43,468 nucleotides of DNA from a virus. Location: positions 1-43,468 of the IMG/VR virus record IMGVR_UViG_3300011253_000764; one strand, given 5' to 3'. The position numbers and the translations under genes were made by a program. Shown one piece after another: positions 12,434-19,634 of this stretch; within the stretch, counting starts at the first letter, position 1, and every line of letters starts with the position of its first letter. A model generated the notes under the pieces. The model searched no databases. It was not told the origin of the DNA and worked only from the letters and a program-made list of their open reading frames with translations.

Positions 12434-13281
12434 TGGCCATTCACTACGACATGAGCTTCAACGCGTACCGCAGGCTCGACGGCTGGAACTGGAGCAAGAT
12501 CAAGCTCCTCGTGAACGGCTCACCGAAGCACGTCAAGCACGCCGTAGGAACCGAAGACGACGGCGACACGACGGGCCGCCTCAAGCTGCGCGCAGTCCAC
12601 ACCATGACGCTGGAGCCGCACAACTTCGAGCGCGACTACCTCGTGTACGACGGGCCGCTGAGCAAGGCCACCCGGAACACGAAGGCCTACAAGACGTTCG
12701 TAGCCGAGAACGGCGGCAAGCACGTCCTGCTCCCCGCCGATGTCGAAGAGATCAAGGCCACCGCCGCCGCCTACCGCGCTCACCCCGTGGTCGCCGAGTT
12801 CCTCGCGGACGGCAAGCCCGAGGTGACGCTCACCTGGACGCACCCCGCAACCGGACTCCCATGCAAGGGGCGGTTGGACTGGCTGACCCCGACCGCGATT
12901 CCCGACCTCAAGGGACTCGGCACCGCGCACCCGCGTCAGGTCGGGTCGCTCGTCGCGAAGAACCTCTACCACGGTCAGCTCGCCCACTACCGCGAGGGCG
13001 CCGCACAGAACGGCCTTGGTGAGCTGGACACGTTCATCATCTCCGGCGAGGGCAAGGGAGCCCAAGACGTGGGTGTGTTCGACCTCGGGGCTGGCGTTGC
13101 ATTCAGTGCGCTCTGGTCTGGCCAGAGGCTCCGTGAGCGACTGATGGGCAAGCTTGCGTGGTGCGTTGAGCATGACCGCTGGCCCGGAGCCGCCGACTTC
13201 GATGCGTGGCCGAACCCGATGACGTCGACCGTCGGTCTTGACCTGCCCCCATGGGCCGAAGAATCAGAGGAAGGTGAATAA
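12433..13281 (+). CDS. RecE-like PD-(D/E)XK exonuclease (DUF3799 type)
   Basis: Probable 5'-3' double-strand exonuclease for phage recombination. ATG at 12433 with GGAGGTG upstream (a GTG at 12430 is in frame). 282 aa, the usual size for this family. The N-terminus MSFNAYRRLDGWNWSKIKLL corresponds to the S-x-xK-xLL start typical of the family, and AVHTMTLEPHNFERDYLV is its conserved His-containing motif. The PD-(D/E)XK core is CKGRLDWLTPTAIPDLKGLG (the D and DLK residues of motifs II and III), followed by the YHGQLAHYREG helix with the Q-x3-Y motif. The next gene encodes a putative ssDNA-binding partner. Confidence 0.85.
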   Translation: MAIHYDMSFNAYRRLDGWNWSKIKLLVNGSPKHVKHAVGTEDDGDTTGRLKLRAVHTMTLEPHNFERDYLVYDGPLSKATRNTKAYKTFVAENGGKHVLLPADVEEIKATAAAYRAHPVVAEFLADGKPEVTLTWTHPATGLPCKGRLDWLTPTAIPDLKGLGTAHPRQVGSLVAKNLYHGQLAHYREGAAQNGLGELDTFIISGEGKGAQDVGVFDLGAGVAFSALWSGQRLRERLMGKLAWCVEHDRWPGAADFDAWPNPMTSTVGLDLPPWAEESEEGE

Positions 13282-13898
13282 TGGCGCTACTTATCAGCGA
13301 GCTAGCCCGCGCGAAGGTTGATCAGCTGATCGCCGACGACCTGAAGCACCGAGACCTTGTGGCGACCATCACTGGTGCTCGCGAGGGCAACGCAGAACAG
13401 CGGCTAGTGCTGGCCCTCGACTCGTGGCCGCAGCCGTGGAAGCCCTGCAAAACGATGCAGCGCCTACTTGGCGAGGCATGGGGCGATGACGCCGAGCAGT
13501 GGGTAGGCCGACGGGTACACCTGTATCGCGACGAGACGGTGAAGTTCGACAAAGACCGGGGCGGTGTTCGGGTTCGGGCAATCTCCCATATCAGCCACCC
13601 GGTGTCGGCGAGACTCACGGTGTCGAGGGGTAAGCGCAAGACGTACACCGTTGTTCCGCTTGTCGAGGAGAAGCCACCCACCCTCGCCAGCATGTGCGAG
13701 CAGCACGGCATCACGCCCGAAGGCCTCGACAAGTGGCATCGCGCACAGTTCGACGGAAAGCCCGCACCGGCTGACGGAAGCGACACGGCTGCCGAGCTCG
13801 CCGCGTACCTGCCCACGAACACCGAGTGGTTGACGGCCGCAAAGCGCGCGTCATCGACCATCATGGGAACCGAACAGGGCCACGGGAGTGAGGAATGA
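13281..13898 (+). CDS. Putative OB-fold ssDNA-binding/annealing partner (205 aa)
   Basis: ATG at 13281 overlaps the exonuclease TAA by one base. Residues about 25-125 look like an OB-type beta barrel, with the pattern KTMQRLLGEAWGDDAEQWVG and then RRVHLYRDETVKF....GVRVRAI. I associate this pattern with small proteins beside RecE-like nucleases. The C-terminal part is a linker plus a helical domain with an acidic end (GHGSEE), as in single-strand binding proteins. Binding ssDNA for the exonuclease, or annealing, is the likely role; the evidence is pattern and neighbourhood. Confidence 0.5.
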   Translation: MALLISELARAKVDQLIADDLKHRDLVATITGAREGNAEQRLVLALDSWPQPWKPCKTMQRLLGEAWGDDAEQWVGRRVHLYRDETVKFDKDRGGVRVRAISHISHPVSARLTVSRGKRKTYTVVPLVEEKPPTLASMCEQHGITPEGLDKWHRAQFDGKPAPADGSDTAAELAAYLPTNTEWLTAAKRASSTIMGTEQGHGSEE

Positions 13899-14293
13899 CC
13901 ACCGAAATCAATGCCGCAGCACGCGACGCCCTAGCCGCCGTGCTCAAGCTGTCCCGAGAGCGGGCCGACCTGTCGCAAGAGCAGATCGCCGCCGCTGTCG
14001 GGGTGAGCAAGACAGCCGCCCACCGCTACGAGACCGCAAAGCAGCGACCACCGCTCGCCGTCATTGCTGGCTGGGCCGTCGCGTGTGGCCTCAGCGCTCG
14101 CCTGCGCATCGGCACGGGTGACCCTGTGGCTATCGGTGACGAGCAGGCCGTGCGGTTCGCGCTCGACGCTGCACGCTCTACGGTGGGCATTGAGCACGCC
14201 GTGCCGAGCTCCACCGCCATTGACCTCGGGTCGCTCGTGTGGCTGGCCGATGCTGCGGATATGCAGGTGTGGATTGTGTGGGGTGAGTCGTGA
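13895..14293 (+). CDS. XRE-family helix-turn-helix regulator
   Basis: ATG at 13895 overlaps the previous stop (ATGA); 132 aa. The N-terminal 65 residues are a clear XRE/HTH_3 domain: LKLSRERADLSQEQIAAAVG, then VSKTAAHRYETAKQRPPLAV and IAGWAVACGL. The C-terminal half is of unknown fold and Trp-rich (SLVWLADAADMQVWIVWGES). It is the second HTH regulator of the divergent region, opposite in direction to the 12073 gene, so a CI/Cro-like pair is possible. Confidence 0.8.
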   Translation: MTTEINAAARDALAAVLKLSRERADLSQEQIAAAVGVSKTAAHRYETAKQRPPLAVIAGWAVACGLSARLRIGTGDPVAIGDEQAVRFALDAARSTVGIEHAVPSSTAIDLGSLVWLADAADMQVWIVWGES

Positions 14294-14757
14294 GTCGCTG
14301 GACACGAACCGGCCCGCACTCCTCATGCCTCGTGGAAGGCGGCGAGATCATCGCGTCCACCGCCAGCATCGACGGCGGCGCATCGTGGTGGGTGTCCGTG
14401 CTCCAGAGCGGGTCAACCCTCGGGCGTGGCACCGTCTACGATGCACAGCAGCATTGCGAGCGAGCCCTGCGTGCGCTGCGTCCGGCGCCGATGCCTGAGC
14501 GGGTGGACGTTGATGCGCCACTGACAGATGAGGCCGTGAGGGAGGCTTGCGCCTACGCCCTGCGAGAGCAGCGCGGCGAGGGCCACGCTACTGGCTGGGT
14601 CCCGATGTGCCGCTCAGCATGGGTGGAGATCGTGCATATCGCGCGCATCCTTCGTGCTGCGGGTGTCTTGGTGCTCGACCCCGAGAACGTCGCCTTCATA
14701 CACATGGAGGCCCTCGAGGCCATCGCCAACGGTCGCGACCCAGGAGAGATCGCATGA
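14290..14757 (+). CDS. Hypothetical protein (155 aa)
   Basis: GTG start at 14290 in a GTGA overlap. The first 60 residues are strand-rich with tryptophans (SRWTRTGPHSSCLVEGGEII, ASWWVSVLQSG). The remainder is helical (TDEAVREACAYALREQRGEG, then HIARILRAAGVLVLDPENVA). No family recognised. It lies between two HTH-type genes of the rightward unit. Confidence 0.65.
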   Translation: MSRWTRTGPHSSCLVEGGEIIASTASIDGGASWWVSVLQSGSTLGRGTVYDAQQHCERALRALRPAPMPERVDVDAPLTDEAVREACAYALREQRGEGHATGWVPMCRSAWVEIVHIARILRAAGVLVLDPENVAFIHMEALEAIANGRDPGEIA

Positions 14758-15032
14758 GCAAGGTTACCCACACACGCGCCCGCAAAGCAGAGGACGCAGC
14801 ACTAGCCGTCATTGAGCACGGCCTAGACACCTCCGAGTTGCTCGCCCACGACATCGGTCGCAGCGTCAAGACAGCCCGAACACGGCTCGATCACGCGGTG
14901 ATTCTGGGTCTTCTCACGAAACACAGGCGCCCCACGCCGACCGGTGGCCCTGATTCGGTCTACTACCGCCCGACAGCAGTGGGGCGCAAGATCCTAGACC
15001 GAGCAATCCACCAGCGGCGTTCCCGTGGCTGA
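14754..15032 (+). CDS. Winged-helix DNA-binding protein (92 aa)
   Basis: ATG at 14754 with AGGAGA upstream, overlapping the previous stop (ATGA). The 92-aa product is a single winged helix: ALAVIEHGLDTSELLAHDIG, then RSVKTARTRLDHAVILGLLT and a wing DSVYYRPTAVGRKILDRAI. A longer in-frame frame opens at 14547 but overlaps the previous gene fully, so the ATG is preferred. Its layout resembles one half of the paired winged-helix proteins at 4588-5447. Confidence 0.7.
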   Translation: MSKVTHTRARKAEDAALAVIEHGLDTSELLAHDIGRSVKTARTRLDHAVILGLLTKHRRPTPTGGPDSVYYRPTAVGRKILDRAIHQRRSRG

Positions 15033-15219
15033 TCCGGTGCTCGAGCTAGCCGCACAGATGGCTGACGGCCTGATGTACGGTGCAGAGATTCAGGCGCGCA
15101 TGATGCCGCCGAGCCAGCAACAACCACTCCCCCGCCGCCTGCAACTGGAGCACGTCTGTGCACTGGCGATTCGCGGCGAACTGTTCCATTCCACTACTGT
15201 TCACGAGAGGAAACAATGA
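15025..15219 (+). CDS. Hypothetical protein (64 aa)
   Basis: GTG start at 15025, eight bases before the end of the previous gene; ends in an ATGA overlap with the next. Helical, with a basic middle (MMPPSQQQPLPRRLQLEHVC). No family recognised. Confidence 0.5.
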   Translation: MADPVLELAAQMADGLMYGAEIQARMMPPSQQQPLPRRLQLEHVCALAIRGELFHSTTVHERKQ

Positions 15220-15341
15220 GCGATATCAAGACGATGATCTGGGCCGACTTTCTGCGCGAGTGCGCGACGACCCACGAGGGAGACGTGATGCTGATGCCTG
15301 CGGGTGCTGTGCTTCGGTGCGCGCTGGTGGTGTCGCTGTGA
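15216..15341 (+). CDS. Small hypothetical protein (41 aa)
   Basis: ATG at 15216 preceded by GAGAGGAAACA, a good ribosome-binding site, and joined at both ends by four-base overlaps (ATGA before, GTGA after). The product begins MSDIKTMIWADFLRECATTH and ends in a short hydrophobic stretch (AVLRCALVVSL). Its overlaps argue that it is translated. Confidence 0.55.
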   Translation: MSDIKTMIWADFLRECATTHEGDVMLMPAGAVLRCALVVSL

Positions 15342-16639
15342 GCGGCGTGGAGTTCCCGGTGCGCGTGGCGTTGCCGGCAGATGAGAGGGGCGTGCGGTAC
15401 GACCTCAGTGGCTCCGAGGTGACGTCCGGTCAGGTGTACAAGGGCCTCTACACGGTGTACTGGGCCGTTGACGGCAAGGCGGTCAGTGTCTCGGCTAGCG
15501 AGGGCAGTGTGCCTCACGTGCTCAAGGCCCTCGGCATCATCGACGTCACCGAGCGCGGGAAGGCTTGGGAGTGGGACGTGGAGCCGGCAGGGCTGTACGA
15601 GGTCCGCGACTTCGCCGACCATGAAGGCTGGGCGGTATGGGCATCGACAGAGGCTGGGCACGCGTGGGCTGTGGCGTGCAAGTCAGCCCGCGGCACTTTG
15701 GTCATCGCCCAAAGCCGCGCCCCCTCCCTCAACGAAGCCAAGGCCCAAGCCGACCACTACGCCGCGATGCTGTACGAGCTCGACGGCGGGGCGTTTGTGG
15801 TGCCGATGCCGGAGCCGGAGGCCACCGAGCCAACGCGGGAAGCCGAGTGGATTGCGTGGGCTGATGCCATGCTCGCCGCGTCGCCCGAAGACGCGACCGA
15901 CGTCGAACTGTGGACGACGCTTGAGCGCGCTTACACGGCCTACCAGCGAGGTAAGCAAGCCCCCGAGACCGCGCCAAGCCCCGCCGCAACCCCACAGCCG
16001 CCGCCCACCGGCGACGGCCCCCGCGTGCTTGACCTCGTGCTTGCCGACCTGACCGCCCGCGCCGAGGTGGGCCGCGAGAAGTACGGCACCTATCTGCGTG
16101 CGGGCAACGGGCGCGACGCGCTGATGGACGCGTACCAGGAGGCGCTGGACCTGTGCATGTACCTGCGTCAAGCGATGATGGAGCGGGATGGCGTGAAGGT
16201 ACCCGAAGCCCCCGAGCCCCGCTTCTACCCGAGCCAACTCACCGACTTCTTCGCTCGCATGCGCTCCATCGCCCTCACGCTGGACAGCGACACGAACAAC
16301 CCCAACAGCAACGACTGTGCCACCATCGCGCAGGACATCGAGCGGGCGCTTGGGCTATCGTGGGACGGGGAGGGGCATACGGTGCGGGAAGTCCAGACCC
16401 CCGTGCCGCCGCTGTTCGGGGTTGTGTTTGATGGGGTGTGGCAGGACAGTACGTGCGGCGCAGACCTCATCTCCGACTGCGGATCGGCTCGGCTCCGCTT
16501 GTGGTTCGATGTGAGCGGGGCTTTGCTTTCGAGCATCGAGAAAAACGGGATGGTGGTCGGGTTTGCGGAAGACGCTACCGCTCAATCCCTGGCCGCCGAA
16601 GCTGTCGACCTCGGTGCCATCGTGCGGGGTGGGGAATGA
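15338..16639 (+). CDS. Multidomain protein with MazG-like (all-alpha NTP-PPase) segment
   Basis: GTG at 15338 (GTGA overlap) is chosen; a longer frame from 15158 overlaps two small genes and is less likely. 433 aa. Residues 1-165 and 300-433 are of unknown, strand-rich type; the two halves are joined by a Pro-rich linker near residue 215. Residues about 229-285 (VLDLVLADLTARAEVGREKY, GNGRDALMDAYQEALDLCMY, LRQAMMERDG) have the R-x3-G-x2-KYG and GRDAL-DAY-E-LD-YLR pattern of MazG-like nucleotide pyrophosphohydrolases used by phages to cleave (d)NTPs. The usual EExxD metal motif is only partly visible, so activity is uncertain. Confidence 0.65.
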   Translation: MSGVEFPVRVALPADERGVRYDLSGSEVTSGQVYKGLYTVYWAVDGKAVSVSASEGSVPHVLKALGIIDVTERGKAWEWDVEPAGLYEVRDFADHEGWAVWASTEAGHAWAVACKSARGTLVIAQSRAPSLNEAKAQADHYAAMLYELDGGAFVVPMPEPEATEPTREAEWIAWADAMLAASPEDATDVELWTTLERAYTAYQRGKQAPETAPSPAATPQPPPTGDGPRVLDLVLADLTARAEVGREKYGTYLRAGNGRDALMDAYQEALDLCMYLRQAMMERDGVKVPEAPEPRFYPSQLTDFFARMRSIALTLDSDTNNPNSNDCATIAQDIERALGLSWDGEGHTVREVQTPVPPLFGVVFDGVWQDSTCGADLISDCGSARLRLWFDVSGALLSSIEKNGMVVGFAEDATAQSLAAEAVDLGAIVRGGE

Positions 16640-16806
16640 GGCAGCACTACAAGACGGCGTACAGCATGGCCGCTGATGCGTTGGAGCGCTCGACACATCC
16701 GAACCCGCTCCTGTCGTGGCCGCTGTCATCCCTGGAGCGGCACGCGCGGAGCCGCGCCCGCATTCTGTCGTGGCCCGAGTGGTGGGCACTGCGGGGTGCC
16801 CTGTGA
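16636..16806 (+). CDS. Small basic hypothetical protein (56 aa)
   Basis: ATG at 16636 overlaps the previous stop (ATGA) and the end overlaps the next GTG. The product is Arg- and Trp-rich (SLERHARSRARILSWPEWWA) and probably helical. No family recognised. Confidence 0.55.
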   Translation: MRQHYKTAYSMAADALERSTHPNPLLSWPLSSLERHARSRARILSWPEWWALRGAL

Positions 16807-17012
16807 CCACCTGCGACGCCATCGGAATCGCCCTAGTCGTCGCCCTATTCGGCTCCCCCGTGTGGATTCACCTGATCGCGCTGTTGTACCTGCTGTGGCG
16901 AGAGCCGGGGATCCGGCCGTGGTCTTCGGCTGCTCACGCCGGAGAGGCCGAGCCGACCGCCTGCCGATGTGGCGAGCGCGACTGCGTGGTGTGTGGTGGG
17001 GGTGGGCGGTGA
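16803..17012 (+). CDS. Small membrane protein with Cys-rich tail (69 aa)
   Basis: GTG at 16803 in a GTGA overlap. Residues 5-31 are strongly hydrophobic (IGIALVVALFG, PVWIHLIALLYLLW), either one long or two short membrane helices. The C-terminus has four cysteines in two pairs (CRC, CVVC). It precedes another membrane protein, so the two may work together in lysis or membrane remodelling. Confidence 0.55.
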   Translation: MTTCDAIGIALVVALFGSPVWIHLIALLYLLWREPGIRPWSSAAHAGEAEPTACRCGERDCVVCGGGGR

Positions 17013-17203
17013 GGGACCACCTGATCATCTTCGCGGTCTGTGCAGTCGTGCCCTTGCTCACGACCCTGACCGGCGACGAGAACGGCGATGCACTCCCGCT
17101 GCTGATGGGCTCTGCTCTGGCGCTTCTGTTCGCGGAGACGCGACGGCAGTGGCTTGAGCTGGTGGCGCTGCTTGCCGAGCGGGAAGACAGGGGTTCGCGA
17201 TGA
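17009..17203 (+). CDS. Putative holin-like membrane protein (64 aa)
   Basis: GTG at 17009 in a GTGA overlap. Two membrane segments (HLIIFAVCAVVPLLTTLTG and LPLLMGSALALLFA) are joined by an acidic turn (DENGD), and the C-terminus is charged (ETRRQWLEL...EREDRGSR). Small size, two helices and a charged tail fit class II holins, but there is no adjacent endolysin on this strand. An alternative holin-like protein lies next to the amidase at 18647-19069. Confidence 0.45.
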   Translation: MRDHLIIFAVCAVVPLLTTLTGDENGDALPLLMGSALALLFAETRRQWLELVALLAEREDRGSR

Positions 17204-17541
17204 CCCCCTACCGCCTACACCTGCACAGCGACCACACTCTCGCATCCGCAGGCACCCGCCACCACGTAGCATCATGGGCGGCCACGAGAGCCTCACAAGC
17301 ACTCTCGCGCGCCCGTGCGTTCTGCTGGAGCCACGACCCACCGAGGATGCTGCAGGTCCGCGTCACCGGTCCCGCGTGCTGGGTCGCCGAGATCCGCAAG
17401 CGTGCAGAGGTGGCCCACGACCATCGCGAGGGTGGGCCCGAGGGATGGGACGGGTTCGACGGGCTGCCTGATGCGCTCGCGGTGTGGGGGACGCGGCCGG
17501 ACGGGTTAGCCGATGTGCCGATGCTGGAGATCAAGCCATGA
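17200..17541 (+). CDS. Hypothetical protein (113 aa)
   Basis: ATG at 17200 overlaps the preceding TGA. The product is rich in His, Trp and Arg (RLHLHSDHTLASAGTRHH near the start). A strand-rich middle (MLQVRVTGPACWVAEIRKRA) and a glycine-rich segment follow. No family recognised. It overlaps the HAD phosphatase start by four bases. Confidence 0.6.
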   Translation: MTPYRLHLHSDHTLASAGTRHHVASWAATRASQALSRARAFCWSHDPPRMLQVRVTGPACWVAEIRKRAEVAHDHREGGPEGWDGFDGLPDALAVWGTRPDGLADVPMLEIKP

Positions 17542-18053
17542 AAGTACTGTTCCTAGACTTCGATGGGGTGCTCGGGCCGGTGATGTTCGTGCCGGACGTG
17601 CGTATCACGGGGCGCGATGATGCTGCTATGCACATCGGCTGCCAAGATCAGATCCGGCGGGTCGTCGACGCCACCGGCTGCAAGGTGGTGATCTCGTCGA
17701 ACTGGCGACTCTCCGACACCGTGGACCAAATGCGTGTGTGGCTACGGCGGGCCGAAGTCATCCCCATGTGGGAGACCGTGGTGGGCATGACGCCGGAGCC
17801 GGTGCGCACGTCGCGCTTCTACTCGGGCAAGCCGCGCGGAGACGAGATCACGGCGTGGCTTGCCGAGCATCCGGAGGTGACGTCGTTCGCCATCGTGGAC
17901 GACATCGTGGATGCGTGCATGGTGAGTGATGCCGACTCGGGCGATTGGTTCCGCGACCACCTGCTAGAGCCCTGCTTTGTGCAGACGATGTGCAACCACG
18001 GCTGCACACGGGCCGATGCTGATGCGCTGATTGCGCTGCTAGGACCCGCCTAG
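17538..18053 (+). CDS. HAD-superfamily phosphatase (Swiss-army-knife RNA repair HAD type)
   Basis: HAD hydrolases use an aspartyl-phosphate intermediate. ATG at 17538; 171 aa. All four motifs are present: I FLDFDGVLG (residues 5-13, nucleophile Asp7, acid Asp9), II VISSNWR near 55, III Lys in SGKPRGDEI near 98, and IV FAIVDDIVDA near 115. The small cap and SSNWR form resemble the HAD domain of RNA-repair proteins, where it would remove end phosphates. No RNA ligase or kinase was seen nearby. Nucleotide or nucleic-acid end phosphatase is the best guess. Its last 15 bases overlap the convergent amidase gene. Confidence 0.85.
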   Translation: MKVLFLDFDGVLGPVMFVPDVRITGRDDAAMHIGCQDQIRRVVDATGCKVVISSNWRLSDTVDQMRVWLRRAEVIPMWETVVGMTPEPVRTSRFYSGKPRGDEITAWLAEHPEVTSFAIVDDIVDACMVSDADSGDWFRDHLLEPCFVQTMCNHGCTRADADALIALLGPA

Positions 18054-18650
18054 GAACGCCAGCACACCAGCCGCCACCGCCTCGGCAATCCGTCGCCGTC
18101 CCGTGGTCACGAGCTCACGGTGCTTCGGGTGGCCCACGCTGGCGACCTCAACCAGCGCACGCGGCATGTCGGACGGGTAGCTGGATAGGCACACCTGCCC
18201 CTCTCCCTCCCACGCCATGCGCTGTAGCCGGTAGCCTTTGCGACGCTCGGTGATGGCTAGCGCGGTCCCGTTGGGCTTGCCGGTCTCCCAGCTACCCAGG
18301 ATGGCCCGTGGCGTCTCCGGCAGCTGCCCGAGCGCGTGGAGCACGTCCATGGCCAGCCGGTCGCCCTCCGGTTCGTGTGGCATCGTCAGGGCCAGCGCGT
18401 AGGGGTCCCACTGCGCACTCTGCACGTCCATGTGGACCGACAGCACGCCGTCAGCTGGCAGTCCGTGCCAGCGCTTGTGGTACGGCACATCGGGGGCAAC
18501 GTGGGTGGCTACACCCGCATCGGCCAGCATCTCGGCGACCATGTGGCACACGTCCAGCACGGCCTCACGCTCGACACACCAGCGAGAGGACGCGCCACGC
18601 TTTCGGCTGGTGCCGTTGCCGTGGCCGGGGTCGAGGATGAACGTCTTCAA
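18039..18650 (-). CDS. N-acetylmuramoyl-L-alanine amidase (endolysin)
   Basis: Cleaves the bond between muramic acid and the peptide stem of peptidoglycan to release progeny. TTG start at 18650 overlaps the TGA of the holin-like gene (TTGA), and GAGG lies upstream; 203 aa. The Amidase_3 zinc site is visible: His in ILDPGHG (residues 5-11), Glu in VEREAVLDV near 28, His in LSVHMD near 72, and the catalytic Glu in VEVASVGHP near 167. There is no signal peptide or separate wall-binding domain, so a holin is needed. It is the last gene of the long minus-strand unit, and its end overlaps the convergent HAD gene. Confidence 0.9.
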   Translation of the reverse strand: MKTFILDPGHGNGTSRKRGASSRWCVEREAVLDVCHMVAEMLADAGVATHVAPDVPYHKRWHGLPADGVLSVHMDVQSAQWDPYALALTMPHEPEGDRLAMDVLHALGQLPETPRAILGSWETGKPNGTALAITERRKGYRLQRMAWEGEGQVCLSSYPSDMPRALVEVASVGHPKHRELVTTGRRRIAEAVAAGVLAFLGGS

Positions 18651-19069
18651 GGGGCGGCCTCAATCTGGGCGGGTGCAGGACTCGTGATGCGGTCGAGCAC
18701 TGCGCCGGCTACCTCGTGAGTCACAACGCCCCCCACGGTGAGGATCCCGAGGGCGATCAGCATCCACACCTGATTCGGTAGGTCGTTGAGGCTCTTCGCG
18801 AAGGACTGCCCTGCCTGCGACGCGGGCGCGGTCTCGGTGACCACTCCCGGCAGCGGTGTGCGCTCGCTGTTGAAGTCGCGGTTGGGCTTCTCACGCATCT
18901 CACGGGCCAGTGTGGCGAGCTCCTTGGAGATCGCCCCCGTGGACTTCAAGATCGCCCCTAGCTGCTCGTCACTCCTGATCGCGGATTCTGTCAGCTCCTG
19001 CAATTTTGCCTCCCGCCTCTCGGCTCCCTTCTCCAACGACTCGACCCGGTAGGCCAACAGATCCGGCAT
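18647..19069 (-). CDS. Holin-like protein with coiled coil and C-terminal membrane helix
   Basis: ATG at 19069; 140 aa. Residues 5-60 are a coiled coil (YRVESLEKGAERREAKLQEL, SDEQLGAILKSTGAISKELA). A polar linker follows, then one hydrophobic helix (VWMLIALGILTVGGVVTHEV) near residues 107-126 and a short tail. This order resembles XhlA-type phage lysis proteins. Position directly before, and overlapping, the amidase supports a lysis role. Alternatives are a spanin-like protein or a membrane-anchored tail component. Confidence 0.6.
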   Translation of the reverse strand: MPDLLAYRVESLEKGAERREAKLQELTESAIRSDEQLGAILKSTGAISKELATLAREMREKPNRDFNSERTPLPGVVTETAPASQAGQSFAKSLNDLPNQVWMLIALGILTVGGVVTHEVAGAVLDRITSPAPAQIEAAP

Positions 19070-19071
19070 GG

Positions 19072-19626
19072 TCACTCCTTCGGGGATGCCCGCTTCTTCT
19101 TCGGTGCGGCCTTCTTCTTCGGCTTCTCGGGCTGCGACCAATCGGCGAGCGCATCGGCCGCCTCGGTGGCGACCTCGAGCGCGACCGGGCGGAACAGCCG
19201 CGTGATCATCAGGTCGCTCGCCTTCTCCACGAGAACGTTGTGCGGCTTGATCTTCTCGTCGATGAGGGCGCACGCAGCATCCACGGCGTCGGCGATGGCC
19301 TTGGCGCGGTCGGTGCCGTTCGCGTGGGCGAGCACGATGGCGGACACAATGAGGTCAACCGCCTCACCCTGTCGCGCGCTGCGGCCCGCACCGATCTCGT
19401 AGACGTCGTGCATGATGCCGGCCACGAGAGGCTTGAGCGCACGCCTCAGCAGGATGTCGCTGATCGTCTCCAGCGGCTCGGCAAACACCAGAGCGGTGTC
19501 GGCGCGGTCGATGAACAGGCTCAGCGCGTGGCGGCCTTTCGCGTGGCCGTCGAGGTCGGAGCGCTCGGCAGCGGCGGCGATGGACTCACGGAGGGCGGTC
19601 AGCAATGGGCGGTCGGTCTTGGTCAT
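19072..19626 (-). CDS. Helical protein with Lys-rich tail (184 aa)
   Basis: ATG at 19626 is chosen because it starts just after the upstream gene; a longer in-frame opening at 19857 would lie inside that gene. The body is almost wholly helical. It ends in a lysine- and proline-rich tail of about 17 residues (KPKKKAAPKKKRASPKE). Such tails bind nucleic acid or acidic surfaces. The position between the fibre genes and the lysis genes fits a virion or lysis accessory. No family recognised. Confidence 0.65.
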   Translation of the reverse strand: MTKTDRPLLTALRESIAAAAERSDLDGHAKGRHALSLFIDRADTALVFAEPLETISDILLRRALKPLVAGIMHDVYEIGAGRSARQGEAVDLIVSAIVLAHANGTDRAKAIADAVDAACALIDEKIKPHNVLVEKASDLMITRLFRPVALEVATEAADALADWSQPEKPKKKAAPKKKRASPKE

Positions 19627-19634
19627 GCGGGGCC

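Noticed and set aside
17990-18060. Bidirectional terminator between the convergent HAD and amidase genes
   Set aside because: The two genes overlap by 15 bp and no GC stem followed by T residues is present on either strand.
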